From: Litorimonas sp947503715
Lineage (GTDB): Bacteria > Pseudomonadota > Alphaproteobacteria > Caulobacterales > Maricaulaceae
Assembly (NCBI RefSeq): GCF_050271975.1
Contig: NZ_CP189850.1
Coordinates: 2,604,001-2,668,000, forward strand
Direction of reading: 5' to 3'
Length of the DNA stretch: 64,000 nucleotides
Part shown: piece after piece, positions 16,964 to 28,000 of the stretch
Layout: each line of letters begins with the position of its first letter
How positions within the stretch are numbered: the stretch's first letter is position 1
Program-made: the position numbers and the translations under genes
The notes under the pieces: generated by a model
The model's database searches: none
What the model was told of the DNA's origin: nothing
What the model saw: the letters and a program-made list of their open reading frames with translations, nothing else

Positions 16964-18831
16964 TAGCTACACTCCCGATTCGCCGGCATCCACGGCATTT
17001 CGCCGAGTGTGGACGCGCCGCTTTCGGCGTCAGTTGCAATCGCGCGCTGGGCCGCAAACATATTCATACCCAGCGCCGCATGCTGTGGCTGCGATGGTTG
17101 TTGCGAAGGCGTGCGCGTTGAAAGATCAACATCTAGAACTTCAACCGAGCCGTTTTCCGGATCAACACAGACAATGTCGCCTGTCTGAACCCGCGCGATA
17201 GCACCGCCCATGAGGGCTTCCGGATGCATGTGAATAGCCGCTGGAATTTTACCGGATGCGCCGGACATACGACCGTCCGTGACCATTGCAACACGGAAAC
17301 CTTTATCCTGTAACAAGCCCAAAATCGGCGTGAGCTTATGAAGTTCCGGCATACCATTCGCGCGCGGCCCCTGGAAGCGTAGCACGACAACAAAGTCACG
17401 CTCCAACTCTCCGGCTTTGTGCATCGCAATCAATTCGTTCTGATCCTCGATGACAATGGCAGGCGCTTCTACCAGCCAGTTCTCGCGTTTCACGGCGGAG
17501 ACCTTCATGACGGCTCGACCCAAATTTCCAGTCAGGAGAGCCAGTCCACCATCAGGGCGCATGGGATTATTAACGGTCGTCAGAATCTCTTTATCAAGGC
17601 TCTCCGTTGGGCCGTCGCGCCAGAGCACAGTATCGGCTTCGGCATGGAGGTTCTTCATGGGCTCTTTTGTATACTCACGAAGCCCGTTTCCGCCTGCGAC
17701 GGTAACGACATCCTCTTGCAGCAAACCACCGTCCAGCAATTCGCGAATGAGATAGGCCATCCCCCCCGCCGCGTGGAAATGGTTCACATCCATGATACCA
17801 TTCGGATAGATTTTGCAGATCAGCGGGACGGCTTTGGAAATTTCCGCGTAGTCATCCCAATCAATGATGATGCCCGCGGCCCGCGCAATTGCCGCCATGT
17901 GAATGGTGAGATTGGTGGAGCCGCCCGTCGCCATCAGGCCAACGAGTCCGTTGACGATGCTCTTTTCCGAAATGACGTTGCAGGCCGGGGTAAAGGCGGC
18001 ATTGTCGCCTTTAGCAAGGCTGGTGATTTGTGTCGCACGGCGCGTTGTTTGCGCCGTCAAAGCGTCTCGAAGCGGCGTATTGGGATGGACAAAGCTGGAC
18101 CCCGGGAGTTGCATTCCCATGACTTCCATCAGCATCTGGTTCGTATTGGCCGTGCCGTAAAATGTGCATGTACCCGGTGCGTGATAGCTGGCAGCTTCAG
18201 CTGCAAGGAGCTCAGCGCGGGTCGCTTCGCCCGCCGCAAAAGCCTGACGCACGCGCGCTTTTTCGGGATTTGTAATGCCAGATGGCATTGGCCCCGCAGG
18301 TGCGAAAATCTGTGGGATCCAGCCAAAGCGGAGCGCCGCAATAAGCTGGCCCGGTACGATTTTGTCACAGACACCCAAATAAATCGCAGCATCAAACATA
18401 TCGTGAGACAGTGCAATCGCGGCCCCCTGCGCAATATTATCACGGGAGAATAGCGAGAGTTCCATCCCCTCACGTCCCTGAGTCACACCATCGCACATGG
18501 CGGGTACTCCGCCTGCGACCTGCGCCGTCGCACCGTTGCGACGCGCGGCATGGCGGATCAGTTCGGGAAAACGCTCAAACGGCTGATGCGCCGAAAGCAT
18601 ATCGTTATAAGCCGTCACAATGCCGATATTTGGCCATTTCGCGCCGAGCAGTTCGGTCTTCTCAAGCACAGCACAACCTGCTGAGGCATGAGCGATATTA
18701 CCTTCGGACAAACGCTTGCGTCGCGGGCCTTCTCGCATCTGCGCTTCACAGGCGGCGAGGTAGCCCTCGCGAGATTTTTTGGACCGTTCAACGATACGGT
18801 CCGTGACTTTTTTGATGACAGAATGGGTCAT
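16963..18831 (-). CDS. edd: Phosphogluconate dehydratase (Entner-Doudoroff)
   Basis: Edd dehydrates 6-phosphogluconate to 2-keto-3-deoxy-6-phosphogluconate. The 622-residue length and the motifs NIGIVTAYNDMLSAHQPF, GGVPAMCDGVTQG, LGVCDKIVPG, GTCTFYGTANTNQ and VTDGRMSGASGKIPAAIH are those of the IlvD/Edd family, Edd branch. Conserved Cys residues in CDG, CDK and GTCTFYGTAN are the expected Fe-S ligands. It overlaps pgl by ATGA upstream and glk by one base downstream. The next enzyme, KDPG aldolase (Eda), is not encoded in this window. Confidence 0.95.
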   Translation of the reverse strand: MTHSVIKKVTDRIVERSKKSREGYLAACEAQMREGPRRKRLSEGNIAHASAGCAVLEKTELLGAKWPNIGIVTAYNDMLSAHQPFERFPELIRHAARRNGATAQVAGGVPAMCDGVTQGREGMELSLFSRDNIAQGAAIALSHDMFDAAIYLGVCDKIVPGQLIAALRFGWIPQIFAPAGPMPSGITNPEKARVRQAFAAGEATRAELLAAEAASYHAPGTCTFYGTANTNQMLMEVMGMQLPGSSFVHPNTPLRDALTAQTTRRATQITSLAKGDNAAFTPACNVISEKSIVNGLVGLMATGGSTNLTIHMAAIARAAGIIIDWDDYAEISKAVPLICKIYPNGIMDVNHFHAAGGMAYLIRELLDGGLLQEDVVTVAGGNGLREYTKEPMKNLHAEADTVLWRDGPTESLDKEILTTVNNPMRPDGGLALLTGNLGRAVMKVSAVKRENWLVEAPAIVIEDQNELIAMHKAGELERDFVVVLRFQGPRANGMPELHKLTPILGLLQDKGFRVAMVTDGRMSGASGKIPAAIHMHPEALMGGAIARVQTGDIVCVDPENGSVEVLDVDLSTRTPSQQPSQPQHAALGMNMFAAQRAIATDAESGASTLGEMPWMPANRECS

Positions 18832-19538
18832 GATGCAGGACTCGCATAGACATGAAGTTTGGAACCCGCACGCAGGAGCGCTTGGACAGGCGCCTCTGAG
18901 AGAGGTTTATCCGTCGCTTTGTCAAAGACTTTGCGCTTTGCCTCACCCGGGATGAACAGGATAATATTATGGGACTCTAAGACAGCCTTCAGGGTCAAAC
19001 TGATCCGGTCTGTATGGTCGCCCGCGACAGGACAGCCTGTGGCGTCAACATAACAGAGCGTTTTCTCATTCGTCAGGGAGAGAGCTGCATCCAAACCGCC
19101 TGCATTCGGGAACCAGGAGGCCGTATGACCGTCCGTCCCCATCCCCATGACGCAAATATCGAAAGGACTTGCGAAACTGGCGAGACGGTTTTCAGCCTCT
19201 TTCAGACCTGCTTCAACCGTCTTAGCGGATGTTTTCAACCCGACATATTTTGCATCACTGGCAGCATTTTGAATGAGTGTCTCACGGATAAAATCCTCAT
19301 TTGAACCTGCCTGCCCCGGATCGACCCAACGTTCATCGACGAGGCCTACGGATACTTTTGACCAGCCCAAATCCGCGTTTGATAGTCTCTCATAGACCGG
19401 TCGTGGAGAGCTTCCACCCGACACCATAAGTGACGCTTTACCTCTTTCAGCCAGGGCAGTGCGCAGGGCCGTCTCAATCGCCTCCGCAGCGGCAGCAACA
19501 GGGTCGCCGCAATCGTTCATAACGTAAGTGTCAATCAT
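18828..19538 (-). CDS. pgl: 6-phosphogluconolactonase
   Basis: Pgl hydrolyses 6-phosphogluconolactone made by Zwf. The 236-residue protein shows the NagB/DevB-type motifs SLMVSGGSSPRPVYERL, VGLVDERWVD and MGMGTDGHTASWFPN. I take ATG 19538 (MIDTYVMND) as start because it shares one base with the zwf stop (TGATG); the longer frame would reach 15 bases into zwf. It is the second gene of the Entner-Doudoroff operon and overlaps edd by 4 bases. Confidence 0.93.
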   Translation of the reverse strand: MIDTYVMNDCGDPVAAAAEAIETALRTALAERGKASLMVSGGSSPRPVYERLSNADLGWSKVSVGLVDERWVDPGQAGSNEDFIRETLIQNAASDAKYVGLKTSAKTVEAGLKEAENRLASFASPFDICVMGMGTDGHTASWFPNAGGLDAALSLTNEKTLCYVDATGCPVAGDHTDRISLTLKAVLESHNIILFIPGEAKRKVFDKATDKPLSEAPVQALLRAGSKLHVYASPAS

Positions 19539-21082
19539 CAGATGGCCGACCATTCATCGCCCTGCTCTGCGAGCATGCGGTCGGCAGCATCAGGTCCATC
19601 AGACCCCGCGGGATAATAGGAGACAGGCTGTCCTGTGGACTCCCAAGCTTCCAAAATACCGTCACACCAGCGCCAAGCGGCGTCAACTTCGTCCCGTCGC
19701 ATGAAGAGCGAGAGATTACCCCGCACAACATCCATGAGAAGACGTTCATAGGCATCGGGATAACGCACGGTGAAATTATCGGCGTAAGACAGGTTTAGTG
19801 GCAGCGTTTTCAACCGCAAACCACCCGCCCCCGGCTCTTTAATCTCCATCCAGAGATTTACCGCTTCATCGGGCTGCAAGCGAATGACGAGCTTGTTCGG
19901 ATTGACCTTGATTTCAGGGCCAAAAATAGAATGCGGCACGGGTTTGAACTGGATGATAATTTCGGAGCGTCTCGCGCTCATGCGTTTGCCCGTGCGGATA
20001 TAGATCGGAACACCCGCCCAGCGCCAATTATTCACCTCGGCATGGAGGGCAACATAGGTCTCGGTCGTGCTCTCATCAAATTCAACATCGCTGAGATAAT
20101 CGGGAACAGATGCATCTTTGACGCGACCCTTAACATATTGTCCGCGAACCGTTTTCTCTTTGACATTTGATGCGTCAATCGGGCTTAACGCCCTGAGGAC
20201 TTTGATTTTTTCTAACCGTAAATCATCCGCATCCGTTGATCCCGGTGCTTCCATCATCGTCAGGCAGAGCAGTTGGAGCAGATGGTTCTGAACCATGTCG
20301 CGCAGCGCCCCGGATTTGTCGTAATAGGCCCCGCGTCCGCCTGCCCCGATATCCTCGGCAACCGTAATCTCGATATGTTCAATACTGTTTTTATCCCAGA
20401 GCGGTTCTAGCAGGACGTTGCCGAAACGTAAGACGAGCAAATTCTGAACAGTTTCCTTTCCGAGGAAATGATCAATCCGGTAAATCCGGTTTTCAGAGAA
20501 CACGCGCCCAACGGCCTCATTAATTTCATTCGCAGACTCAAAGTCCCGCCCCAATGGTTTTTCGAGAACAACACGGCTCTGCTTATGTGCCAATTTCGCT
20601 TTTTTCAGCCCCTGACAAATATCGGAAAACAGTCCTGGCGGCATGGCCAGATAGAAGACCCGAATGAGCTTATTTGACTTATCCAAGGCTTTACCCAGAT
20701 CGGCCCAGTCATCATCTTTCGTGACGTCAACGGAGACATAATCAACCAAATTACAAAAACTCGCCCATTTTTCTTCCGAGAATTGGTCATCATTGCTGAA
20801 TTGCAGATAAGCTGTCTGGATCATCTCAAGATAATCGTCGCGTGACATAACTGAACGGGACGCCCCGATAATTTTTGATTGCGCCGGGATCTGACCATCA
20901 CAAAATCTGTGGTAAAGTGAGGGTATTAGCTTGCGTCTCGCCAAGTCACCCGTCCCCCCGAAAACAACGATTTCGAAGGGCTCAACGGGGACAAAAGTCG
21001 AACTCATTTCTCCGGCACTTTCGCCAGCGGCACTCTCAATATGTTCAGCTTTATCGGCGGATTCGATATTCATATCTTCCAC
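19538..21082 (-). CDS. zwf: Glucose-6-phosphate 1-dehydrogenase
   Basis: Zwf oxidises glucose-6-phosphate to 6-phosphogluconolactone with NAD(P)+. The protein of about 500 residues has the nucleotide site FGGTGDLARRKLIPSLYH, the substrate motif RIDHFLGKETVQNLLVLRF and typical later segments (RTGKRMSARRSEI, WRWCDGILEAW). The frame opens with GTG at 21082 behind AAGGG; ATG at 21073 or 21007 (MSSTFVPVEPFEIVVFGG) are alternatives, the last being closest to family length. It is the first gene of the operon, and a LacI-type palindrome lies 85 bases upstream, so the whole zwf-pgl-edd-glk-lactonase unit is probably repressed by a LacI protein. Confidence 0.94.
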   Translation of the reverse strand: MEDMNIESADKAEHIESAAGESAGEMSSTFVPVEPFEIVVFGGTGDLARRKLIPSLYHRFCDGQIPAQSKIIGASRSVMSRDDYLEMIQTAYLQFSNDDQFSEEKWASFCNLVDYVSVDVTKDDDWADLGKALDKSNKLIRVFYLAMPPGLFSDICQGLKKAKLAHKQSRVVLEKPLGRDFESANEINEAVGRVFSENRIYRIDHFLGKETVQNLLVLRFGNVLLEPLWDKNSIEHIEITVAEDIGAGGRGAYYDKSGALRDMVQNHLLQLLCLTMMEAPGSTDADDLRLEKIKVLRALSPIDASNVKEKTVRGQYVKGRVKDASVPDYLSDVEFDESTTETYVALHAEVNNWRWAGVPIYIRTGKRMSARRSEIIIQFKPVPHSIFGPEIKVNPNKLVIRLQPDEAVNLWMEIKEPGAGGLRLKTLPLNLSYADNFTVRYPDAYERLLMDVVRGNLSLFMRRDEVDAAWRWCDGILEAWESTGQPVSYYPAGSDGPDAADRMLAEQGDEWSAI

Positions 21083-21166
21083 AACGGGTTCCCTTTTATC
21101 AGACGCGATCCCCGCCTGTCGTTTAAAGTCACCGTCTCATGCGGTTTTCTAACAGGTAAGTCTACG

Positions 21167-21180
21167 TGACAGCGCTGTCA
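21167..21180. promoter_or_regulatory. LacI-type operator upstream of zwf
   Basis: TGACAGCGCTGTCA is a perfect 14-base palindrome with the central CG usual for LacI-family sites. It lies 85 bases before the zwf GTG. Read on the minus strand its left half gives TTGACA, a good -35 hexamer, so a bound repressor would block polymerase; the matching -10 is weak. It is identical to the site at 28373-28390. Confidence 0.7.
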
Positions 21181-21216
21181 ATCATCACAGTAGGTTTGAG
21201 GCTGAAAACTTGGGCA

Positions 21217-22239
21217 TTAAGATGCAGGCGACGCCACAGAATCCCGGATCATAATCTCAAAGTCGAGAATCTGTTCCGGCTCTAGGCCGACCTTTTTTGA
21301 AGCCACAAGTTGTCTGGCGGCCTCATACCCCATTTTATATATCGGCTGACGCACAGTCGTGAGTGCAGGAAAGATAACTTGCGCCAATGGCGTATCATCA
21401 AAACCACAAACGGAAAGTTCACGCGGGACATCAATACCAAATTGCCCGGCTACAGAAAAAATCGCCGCCGCCATATCGTCATTTGATGCAAAAATTGCTG
21501 TTGGCCGCTCTTTCGCGTCCAAGGATAAAAGGTCCCGCGCAGCGGTCGCACCGGACTCAAACGAGAAATCGCCCTGCGCGACAATTTTCGGTGAAGCCTC
21601 AACTCCAGCTTCTTCCATCGCCTTCATATAACCTTGATAGCGCCAAACGGTGGCAGAATGGCCAACATGACCTTTAACAAAACCAATCCGTTTATGGCCT
21701 TGTTGAATCAAATATTGAGTCATTTGATAGGCCGCAGCTTCGTCATCCATGGCCACAAAAGGCTGCAAACCCCCGTTTTTAGGGGCAACGCGCACACAAT
21801 CAATTCGGAGTTCAGAAAGCGTTTCGAGCACTGTGGCACTATCACAGAGCGGCGGTGTCAAAATGACACCATCGACCGGAAGTTGGTCCAACACCGTCCG
21901 TATCGCTTGTGCTTTCTCATCCTGAGTTTTTGCTGAACCGAGCGACAGAGGCTCTACGACGAGATGATAGCCAACCTCACGGCAGGCATCGATGGCACCA
22001 CGTTGCATATGGGCTATATAATTTGGCGACGGATTGTCATACATCAGCGCGACAAGATAGGATTTTGAGGTCGCCAAGCCTCTGGCCGCCAGATTAGGGG
22101 AATAACGCAGTTCCAGCGCAATCGCTTTTACACGCTCCCGCGTTTTCTCCGCTACATTTGGTTCATTGTTTAGAACACGGGAAACCGTTTTCATTGAGAC
22201 GCCTGCGCGTTTCGCAACATCTGTTATCGTAGCTTTCAT
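21217..22239 (-). CDS. LacI family transcriptional regulator (1)
   Basis: The 340-residue repressor has the N-terminal helix-turn-helix ATITDVAKRAGVSMKTVSRV followed by the hinge SPNLAARGLATSKS, then a periplasmic-binding-protein-like sugar sensor ending in DDTPLAQVIFPALTTVRQP. The residues at the start of the recognition helix (LacI 17/18) are Met-Lys. The gene lies between zwf and the GH3/TonB-receptor genes, next to the operator at 21167, and is the best candidate to bind the GCTGTCA-type half-sites. The effector is unknown; a sugar or sugar phosphate of the pathway is likely. Confidence 0.92.
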   Translation of the reverse strand: MKATITDVAKRAGVSMKTVSRVLNNEPNVAEKTRERVKAIALELRYSPNLAARGLATSKSYLVALMYDNPSPNYIAHMQRGAIDACREVGYHLVVEPLSLGSAKTQDEKAQAIRTVLDQLPVDGVILTPPLCDSATVLETLSELRIDCVRVAPKNGGLQPFVAMDDEAAAYQMTQYLIQQGHKRIGFVKGHVGHSATVWRYQGYMKAMEEAGVEASPKIVAQGDFSFESGATAARDLLSLDAKERPTAIFASNDDMAAAIFSVAGQFGIDVPRELSVCGFDDTPLAQVIFPALTTVRQPIYKMGYEAARQLVASKKVGLEPEQILDFEIMIRDSVASPAS

Positions 22240-22411
22240 GCGATACCTCGCGTCCCCTTCTCAGCCGCGATCTCCGTCGCAGTCATACAAGACACCCATA
22301 TGAAATGGTGTGACAAAAAGCCATATTTTTATGAAATAAACCCAATGAAGCTTATTTAAATCAAAGATTAAGCTGTAAAATACACAGGCAGGAGGCGCTG
22401 CCCGTCCCCGG

Positions 22412-22449
22412 ATTTAAAAACCCGTCCGGTTTTCACTGGACGGGCGTAT
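22412..22449. terminator. Bidirectional rho-independent terminator
   Basis: The stem CCCGTCC (22421-22427) / GGACGGG (22438-22444) has a 10-base loop. It is flanked by an A-run on the left and a T-run on the right, so it can end transcripts on both strands; on the minus strand it lies directly downstream of the GH3 gene that stops at 22468 and insulates the LacI gene. Confidence 0.8.
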
Positions 22450-22467
22450 TTTTAGCATCCGGTAGAC

Positions 22468-24999
22468 TTAATCCAGACAGACAGCCTGTCCTTCATTAGA
22501 AACAAGACGAATATCTGAGAGACTGAACTTTGCAGGGCCATCCGTTTCAATGACAATCGGGGACCTGACATATTCCATATTTGCAGCGGGTGCGACGCAG
22601 GAGAGTTTCACAGAAACTTCGCTCCACTCACCGGCTTTACCCGCCAAAAGAACGCTTGAGAGATTTTGGTCAACCGCACAGCTATCGCCGCCGCAATCCA
22701 GTCCCATACGGACACCCTCAACCGCTCCGTCTTCCGGACGGAGGCGCATATAAATCGCCATATCGCCTGTATTTTGACGTCGCAAATCAATTGGCGTGCC
22801 GCGCACCTCGAAACGTCCGGGACCCTTAAACGACAAAGTTCGGATATTTTCCTGAACACCATCATCGGCAGAGATAATTTCTACTGTCCCGGCCGGGCTG
22901 GTCGCTCTGGATGTGTTAACTGTCGTTCTTCCCTCCGCGTCCCCAACACTCATGGACCACGGGAAAACGGCTTTACCGGCTTTGAAGAACTCACTCTCAT
23001 TCTTCTGCGAAAGCTCAATGCCCGCCTCTTCGGGCAATACGCCTAGAATGTTCTCAGCCGCATAGGTCATGCCATAACCATATGCGAAGAGCGGATCATA
23101 ATCCTCGTCATCATAATTTAGCGGTGTCTGGATGGCCGTGCGTGGCCAACTATAAGGCAGTGTACCTTTAAAATCTGCATCGCCAAATAAGACATCCATC
23201 GCATAGCCGCCCTCGGAGCCCGGCAACCATGCCGCGACAAATGCGTTAGACGCATTAATCTCGCGGTTCATCCACATAGGACGACCGGACAGGAACACCG
23301 CGACAGTTGGAATGCCATCCGCTTGGAATTTCTTGAGCAAATTCAGATCACTATCATCACCCGGCTTGTAAGCCAGCGTATCAATATCGCCTTTGAATTC
23401 GGCATAAGGGTCTTCACCGAAAACGACAACGGCAACCGTGGGGTTCCCTGTATAGATACCGTCATCATCTGCCTGAATGACCGTGCCGGATCCAGACGCC
23501 AAATGACGTTCAATTCCGTCCAGCATCGAGGAGCCTCCGGGGAAGTCTGAGTTCTCATTCCCCGTGCCCTGCCAAGAGAGTGTCCAACCCCCGGATTGTT
23601 TCCCGATATTGTCGACGCCATCGCCCGCAACCACAATCGTTGCGTCTTTTGATAATGGCAGAACACCGTCATTTTTAAGAAGCACGAGCGATTCGCGGAC
23701 AGCCTGACGAGCGACCTCTTTCGATTTCGGGTCTTGCAAGAGGTCGTACTTTCCCGCAACGCCGCGTGTAGATGGTTTGCCCGCTTCAAAGAGACCGGAT
23801 CGTAACTTCACGCGGAGAATACGACGGACCGCATCATCCAAACGGTCCATTTGGATTTCGCCATTTTCCGCCTGTTTCAGAGTCGTTTCGAACAACCCTT
23901 TCCAACTGTCCGGCGCCATATACATGTCGAGCCCGGCATGGAGGGCTTCGGGACAATCCGTATTCGTACAGCTATCGAGCTGTCCATGCGCATTCCAATC
24001 GCCAACGATGAAACCGTCAAATCCCATTTGACCCTTGAGAACATCCGTCAAAAGCCCCTTATGCCCCGTCAGTTTACGGCCCTGCCAGCTGGAGAAACTC
24101 GCCATGACCGTTTGCACGCCAGCTTCCAATGCAGGTGGGTAACCCGCACCATGAATGTCGCGGATTTCTTCCTCAGATTCGATGGAATTACCCTGATCGC
24201 GGCCCTGCTCCGTCCCGCCATCCGCAAGAAAATGTTTTGCCGTCGCAATCACGTGATCACCCTTCAACCAGTCATCACTGCCGACCTCGCCCTGAATGCC
24301 GCGAATAAGTTCGCCCGCATAAGACGCTGTCACATCCGGGTTTTCAGAGTAACCCTCATAAGTCCGGCCCCAGCGATCATCACGCACAACGGCGATGGTC
24401 GGGGCAAATGTCCATTCCTGCCCACCGACACGAATTTCCTGCGCTGTGATCGCGCCGATTTGGCCGAGCAATGACGGGTTTCGTGTCGCGCCAAGCCCGA
24501 TATTATGCGGAAAAACCGTCGCGCCGGGGATGTTGTTATGACCGTGAACCGCATCCGTGCCCCAGATCATTGGGATAAACAGATTATCTCCATAGGCTTC
24601 TTTTGACGCTTCATAAAATTCATCGGCAAGCTCAACCCAAGCCGAAGCCGGCGAGCGGTTATCGCCATTTGGCGCAGAGTTTCCGCCGTTCAGAATTGAA
24701 CCCAAGGGATAAATTTTCACATCTTCCGGTGAAATGGAGCCTACATCGGCCTGAATAATCTGCCCCACCTTTTGACGAAGCGTCATCTGCGCCATGATAT
24801 TTGTGATGCGTTGCTCCATCGCCGGATCGAGGCCAACAGGACTTTCTACCTTTGGCCAAATTGCGGGATTAACCGTACCCGGCACACGCGCATCCGATGT
24901 CGTGCTTGCAGCTTCATTCACAGCCTCTCCACCACAGGCGACGAGCGCGAGGGATAAAGCGGCAAGAGAGACTGTTTTCAAGGAAAGGGAGCGGATCAT
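22468..24999 (-). CDS. GH3 family exo-beta-glucosidase/glucanase lipoprotein (ExoP-like)
   Basis: The 843-residue protein begins with a lipoprotein signal (MIRSLSLKTVSLAALSLALVAC), followed by a GH3 (alpha/beta)8 domain with KHFLADGGTEQGRDQG and the nucleophile region GFDGFIVGDWNAHG, the Asp of GDW being the expected nucleophile. The GH3 C-terminal sandwich (SLVLLKNDGVLPL, SGRPMWMNREI, PYSWPRT) and an extra 150-residue beta-sandwich tail are present, as in ExoP-type exo-1,3/1,4-beta-glucanases. ATG 24999 is preceded by AAGG at proper spacing. It follows the TonB receptor, separated by a hairpin, and probably removes glucose (or xylose) units from imported oligosaccharides. Confidence 0.88.
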   Translation of the reverse strand: MIRSLSLKTVSLAALSLALVACGGEAVNEAASTTSDARVPGTVNPAIWPKVESPVGLDPAMEQRITNIMAQMTLRQKVGQIIQADVGSISPEDVKIYPLGSILNGGNSAPNGDNRSPASAWVELADEFYEASKEAYGDNLFIPMIWGTDAVHGHNNIPGATVFPHNIGLGATRNPSLLGQIGAITAQEIRVGGQEWTFAPTIAVVRDDRWGRTYEGYSENPDVTASYAGELIRGIQGEVGSDDWLKGDHVIATAKHFLADGGTEQGRDQGNSIESEEEIRDIHGAGYPPALEAGVQTVMASFSSWQGRKLTGHKGLLTDVLKGQMGFDGFIVGDWNAHGQLDSCTNTDCPEALHAGLDMYMAPDSWKGLFETTLKQAENGEIQMDRLDDAVRRILRVKLRSGLFEAGKPSTRGVAGKYDLLQDPKSKEVARQAVRESLVLLKNDGVLPLSKDATIVVAGDGVDNIGKQSGGWTLSWQGTGNENSDFPGGSSMLDGIERHLASGSGTVIQADDDGIYTGNPTVAVVVFGEDPYAEFKGDIDTLAYKPGDDSDLNLLKKFQADGIPTVAVFLSGRPMWMNREINASNAFVAAWLPGSEGGYAMDVLFGDADFKGTLPYSWPRTAIQTPLNYDDEDYDPLFAYGYGMTYAAENILGVLPEEAGIELSQKNESEFFKAGKAVFPWSMSVGDAEGRTTVNTSRATSPAGTVEIISADDGVQENIRTLSFKGPGRFEVRGTPIDLRRQNTGDMAIYMRLRPEDGAVEGVRMGLDCGGDSCAVDQNLSSVLLAGKAGEWSEVSVKLSCVAPAANMEYVRSPIVIETDGPAKFSLSDIRLVSNEGQAVCLD

Positions 25000-25029
25000 G
25001 TAAAAGCCTTTTGTGAGCTGAGGGTTCAA

Positions 25030-25056
25030 AAAAGGGGCCCAAAGGCCCCTTTTTCA
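25030..25056. terminator. Hairpin between TonB receptor and GH3 gene
   Basis: GGGGCC (25034-25039) pairs with GGCCCC (25044-25049) around a CAAA-type loop, with A-run before and T-run after. It sits after the TonB receptor stop (25082) on the minus strand and before the GH3 start, so it could end most receptor transcripts and let a fraction continue into the GH3 gene. Confidence 0.8.
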
Positions 25057-25081
25057 TTGTCTAAGTAAATCTGGACTAGAT

Positions 25082-28000
25082 TTAGAATGCGTAACGCGCA
25101 CCAATCCGAATACGACGGTCGCCAACAAAGCTCGTCCGCCCGAAACGTGTTCCATCAGCATCGATTTGCTGTTCGGAATTGGCTTTCTCATCCGTGATGT
25201 TTGCGATCTGAGCCCGAATTTGGAAATTTTCTGTCAAATCATACTTGATTGATCCATCGAGGTAACCTGTCGGTTGCTGGAAGATCGGGTTTCCAGAGAC
25301 AAAATCACGATAGGACCCCAAATATTCTGAGCGCCAATTGTAAGCGAGGCGCATCTCCAATCTATCATCTTGATAAATACCGATCAGATTAGCCGCATGC
25401 TCGGAAAGACCGAGAAAGTCAGTTACACCGAAACGTAAGACATCTTGTGGCCCATCCGGATTACCATCTTGGTCCGAGTCAAGAAACGGAATTGGCGCAT
25501 TCGTATCAGCATCGATATAGGTATAGTTAGCTTGAACACCCAAGTTCCCCAAGAATCCCGGCAACCCGTCATAAAATTGCTGATATGCCAGCTCAAGACC
25601 TCGGATAGTCGCCTCATCCTGATTCAAATCACCTGCAAAGCGAATGGAAATATCGTCACCGTCAAGACTGACTGTATCGAGTGTAATCGCACCATTCACG
25701 ATATTGTTGCGTATATCTTTATTAAACAGAGACAAAGTCAGTGAGTTATTATCACCAAAGTAATGCTCAAAAGAGAGGTCCAGGTTTGTCGATTCAATCG
25801 GCTGCAGATCTGGATTGCCACCACTGATTACAATCTGTTGTGTCGTGATGTCAATAATCCGCTCATCTTCGGGCACATCGAGATCATCAGTGGAGATAAA
25901 GAGATTTTGAACATTGGCAAACTGAGCTCCATTGAGTTGGTCAATTCGAGGTCGGGTAATAGTTTCGCTTGCCGCAAATCGAATTAAGCTGCTGTCATTC
26001 AAGTTCCATTTTACATTCAAAGATGGAAGCCAGAAATCGGTTGAACTGAAGGTACCTTCCCTCACAGTGCTTTCTTGTTGCGAAAACGCTACCGCATCCG
26101 GAATAAAGTTGAGCAACCTCAGATCATTCGCCGTAAGATTACCTGCTTGCCCCTCGGCGGAGAGTAGATTTCCGAAGTTCAACCCCCCAACACCGCTCAC
26201 ATCTGATTTTGTGTAACGGACACCGACATTTCCTTCGATTGACATACCGTTGTTAAACTCGTTGCCAAAATCAAGCCTGGCATAATAATTCTGTGTTTTC
26301 TCGGTAACATCACCGATAGACCCCCGATCACTACTATATGGGGTCACGCCGTCACCACCAAACGCCGTATTAGCCGCTACTACTCCGTTAGTGTCGCGCA
26401 ATGGATTCCAGTCAGGATTCAAACCCTCGTCGGGATTGGAGATGTTAATATCACTAAAGATAGCAGCGACGAAGGCATCGTAATCTTGAATGAGTTCACG
26501 ATCGGCAAAAACAACGGAAGAATTAGCGCCTTGAACGACTCCACCTCTGAAGAAACCGGCAAAGTCAACCACTTCAAAACCGGGAGTATTAAGCTCTGTG
26601 TAAGGTAGATATCCACCTTGGAAGCCATTACTTTCCACTGCACCCGTCCAAGGCGGAGCTACACCCGCCCAATTCAAGCCAGCCTGACGATTGACCTGAT
26701 CACGTTCGGCATATCGAGCGCCGAACTTCACAGAGTCAAACCAACCATCATTGTCGAATTCATACTCAATATCACCACGAAGTGCATACATGTCGCCTTC
26801 GTTATCGCGGAATTCATCAGCCGCAAAAAGAAGGAAAGAGTTTGATGGATCCGAAAGAATGCCGCTCGTCGGAGCACCGCCACCAGCACGGCGGATAGGA
26901 TTACTGTCCGTTCTGGGAAGAAGCCCGACACTCGGGTTGTCGAGGTCTGCATTAATTGTAAAATCTGAGAAGAAACGTGATCCGGCCCACAGACGTTCCC
27001 GGGTTGATTCAGCTGTGGTTCTATGCCCATCAAGTTGAACATACCATTGATCGGATGGGCGCCACTTCAGATTCAAACTAATGTCATCTGTTGTGGATTT
27101 ATCAACCTGATTAATCCCCAAATTCGTAAAGTTAGCACCGCGTGCACCCGTCCAGTCTCTGAGGCTGTTATTGATAACACCCGTTTCGTAGAGACCCGTT
27201 ACAGGGACAGTAATTTCGCAAGTCGGGTTTGTAGGGGAAGGATCGTTGGACCCATTGCATTGCGCAATACCCGATGAAGAAAATGGCGTCGTCGTGAGGC
27301 CATCAACACTGTATGCTCCGAAGCTCTCACCATCCCCAAAGAATTCAAGTGTTCGCTCATTCCCTTCTGTCTCGTTGTCGATACGGGAATATTTTGCCGT
27401 CAACCTGAGATCACCCGACGGGTCCTGCCACTGACCGGCTATATAGTAACTTTCACGCTCACGGTCGACCTCATTGGTCCGCAATTGAAAACCATTGGGC
27501 AAGGCGATTATCTGGTCGCCTGTATTGAAAGGAATGACCTGACCGATTTGAAAACCGTGCAACTCAGATTGAAGCTCTGAGGATGAGAACGAACCCAGGA
27601 GGCCAAACTCGCCCGCACTTGTGTCCCAACGGTTGCCGAGGACAGCACTGAAATCTGGGCTCCATTCTTTTCTGAGGTCTGTATAAGTGCCATCAATTGA
27701 TGCGACAGCAACCAACCCTTGACGATCAAATGGCTCAAGCGTGCGAAGATTGATTGTACCGCCAATACCACCTTCAATCATGTCCGCCGTGGTGTTTTTG
27801 AAAACATCAACAGCACCGATAAGTTCAGGCGGAATTGTGCCAAAATCAAGCGCGCGCCCTCCATTTGCGGAGAAAGCATCTCGACCATTAAACTCGGTTC
27901 TCACCAATGTCAGACCACGAATCAGGTTACCCCCACCTTCGGGGGACGGAAAATCCCCTCCATTATCATTGTTGATATCAAAACGCTGGGCCACAACACC

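Noticed and set aside
17419..18453. Plus-strand 344-codon open frame opposite edd
   Set aside because: Antisense to a strongly conserved enzyme; composition is His/Arg-rich with no domain or ribosome site.
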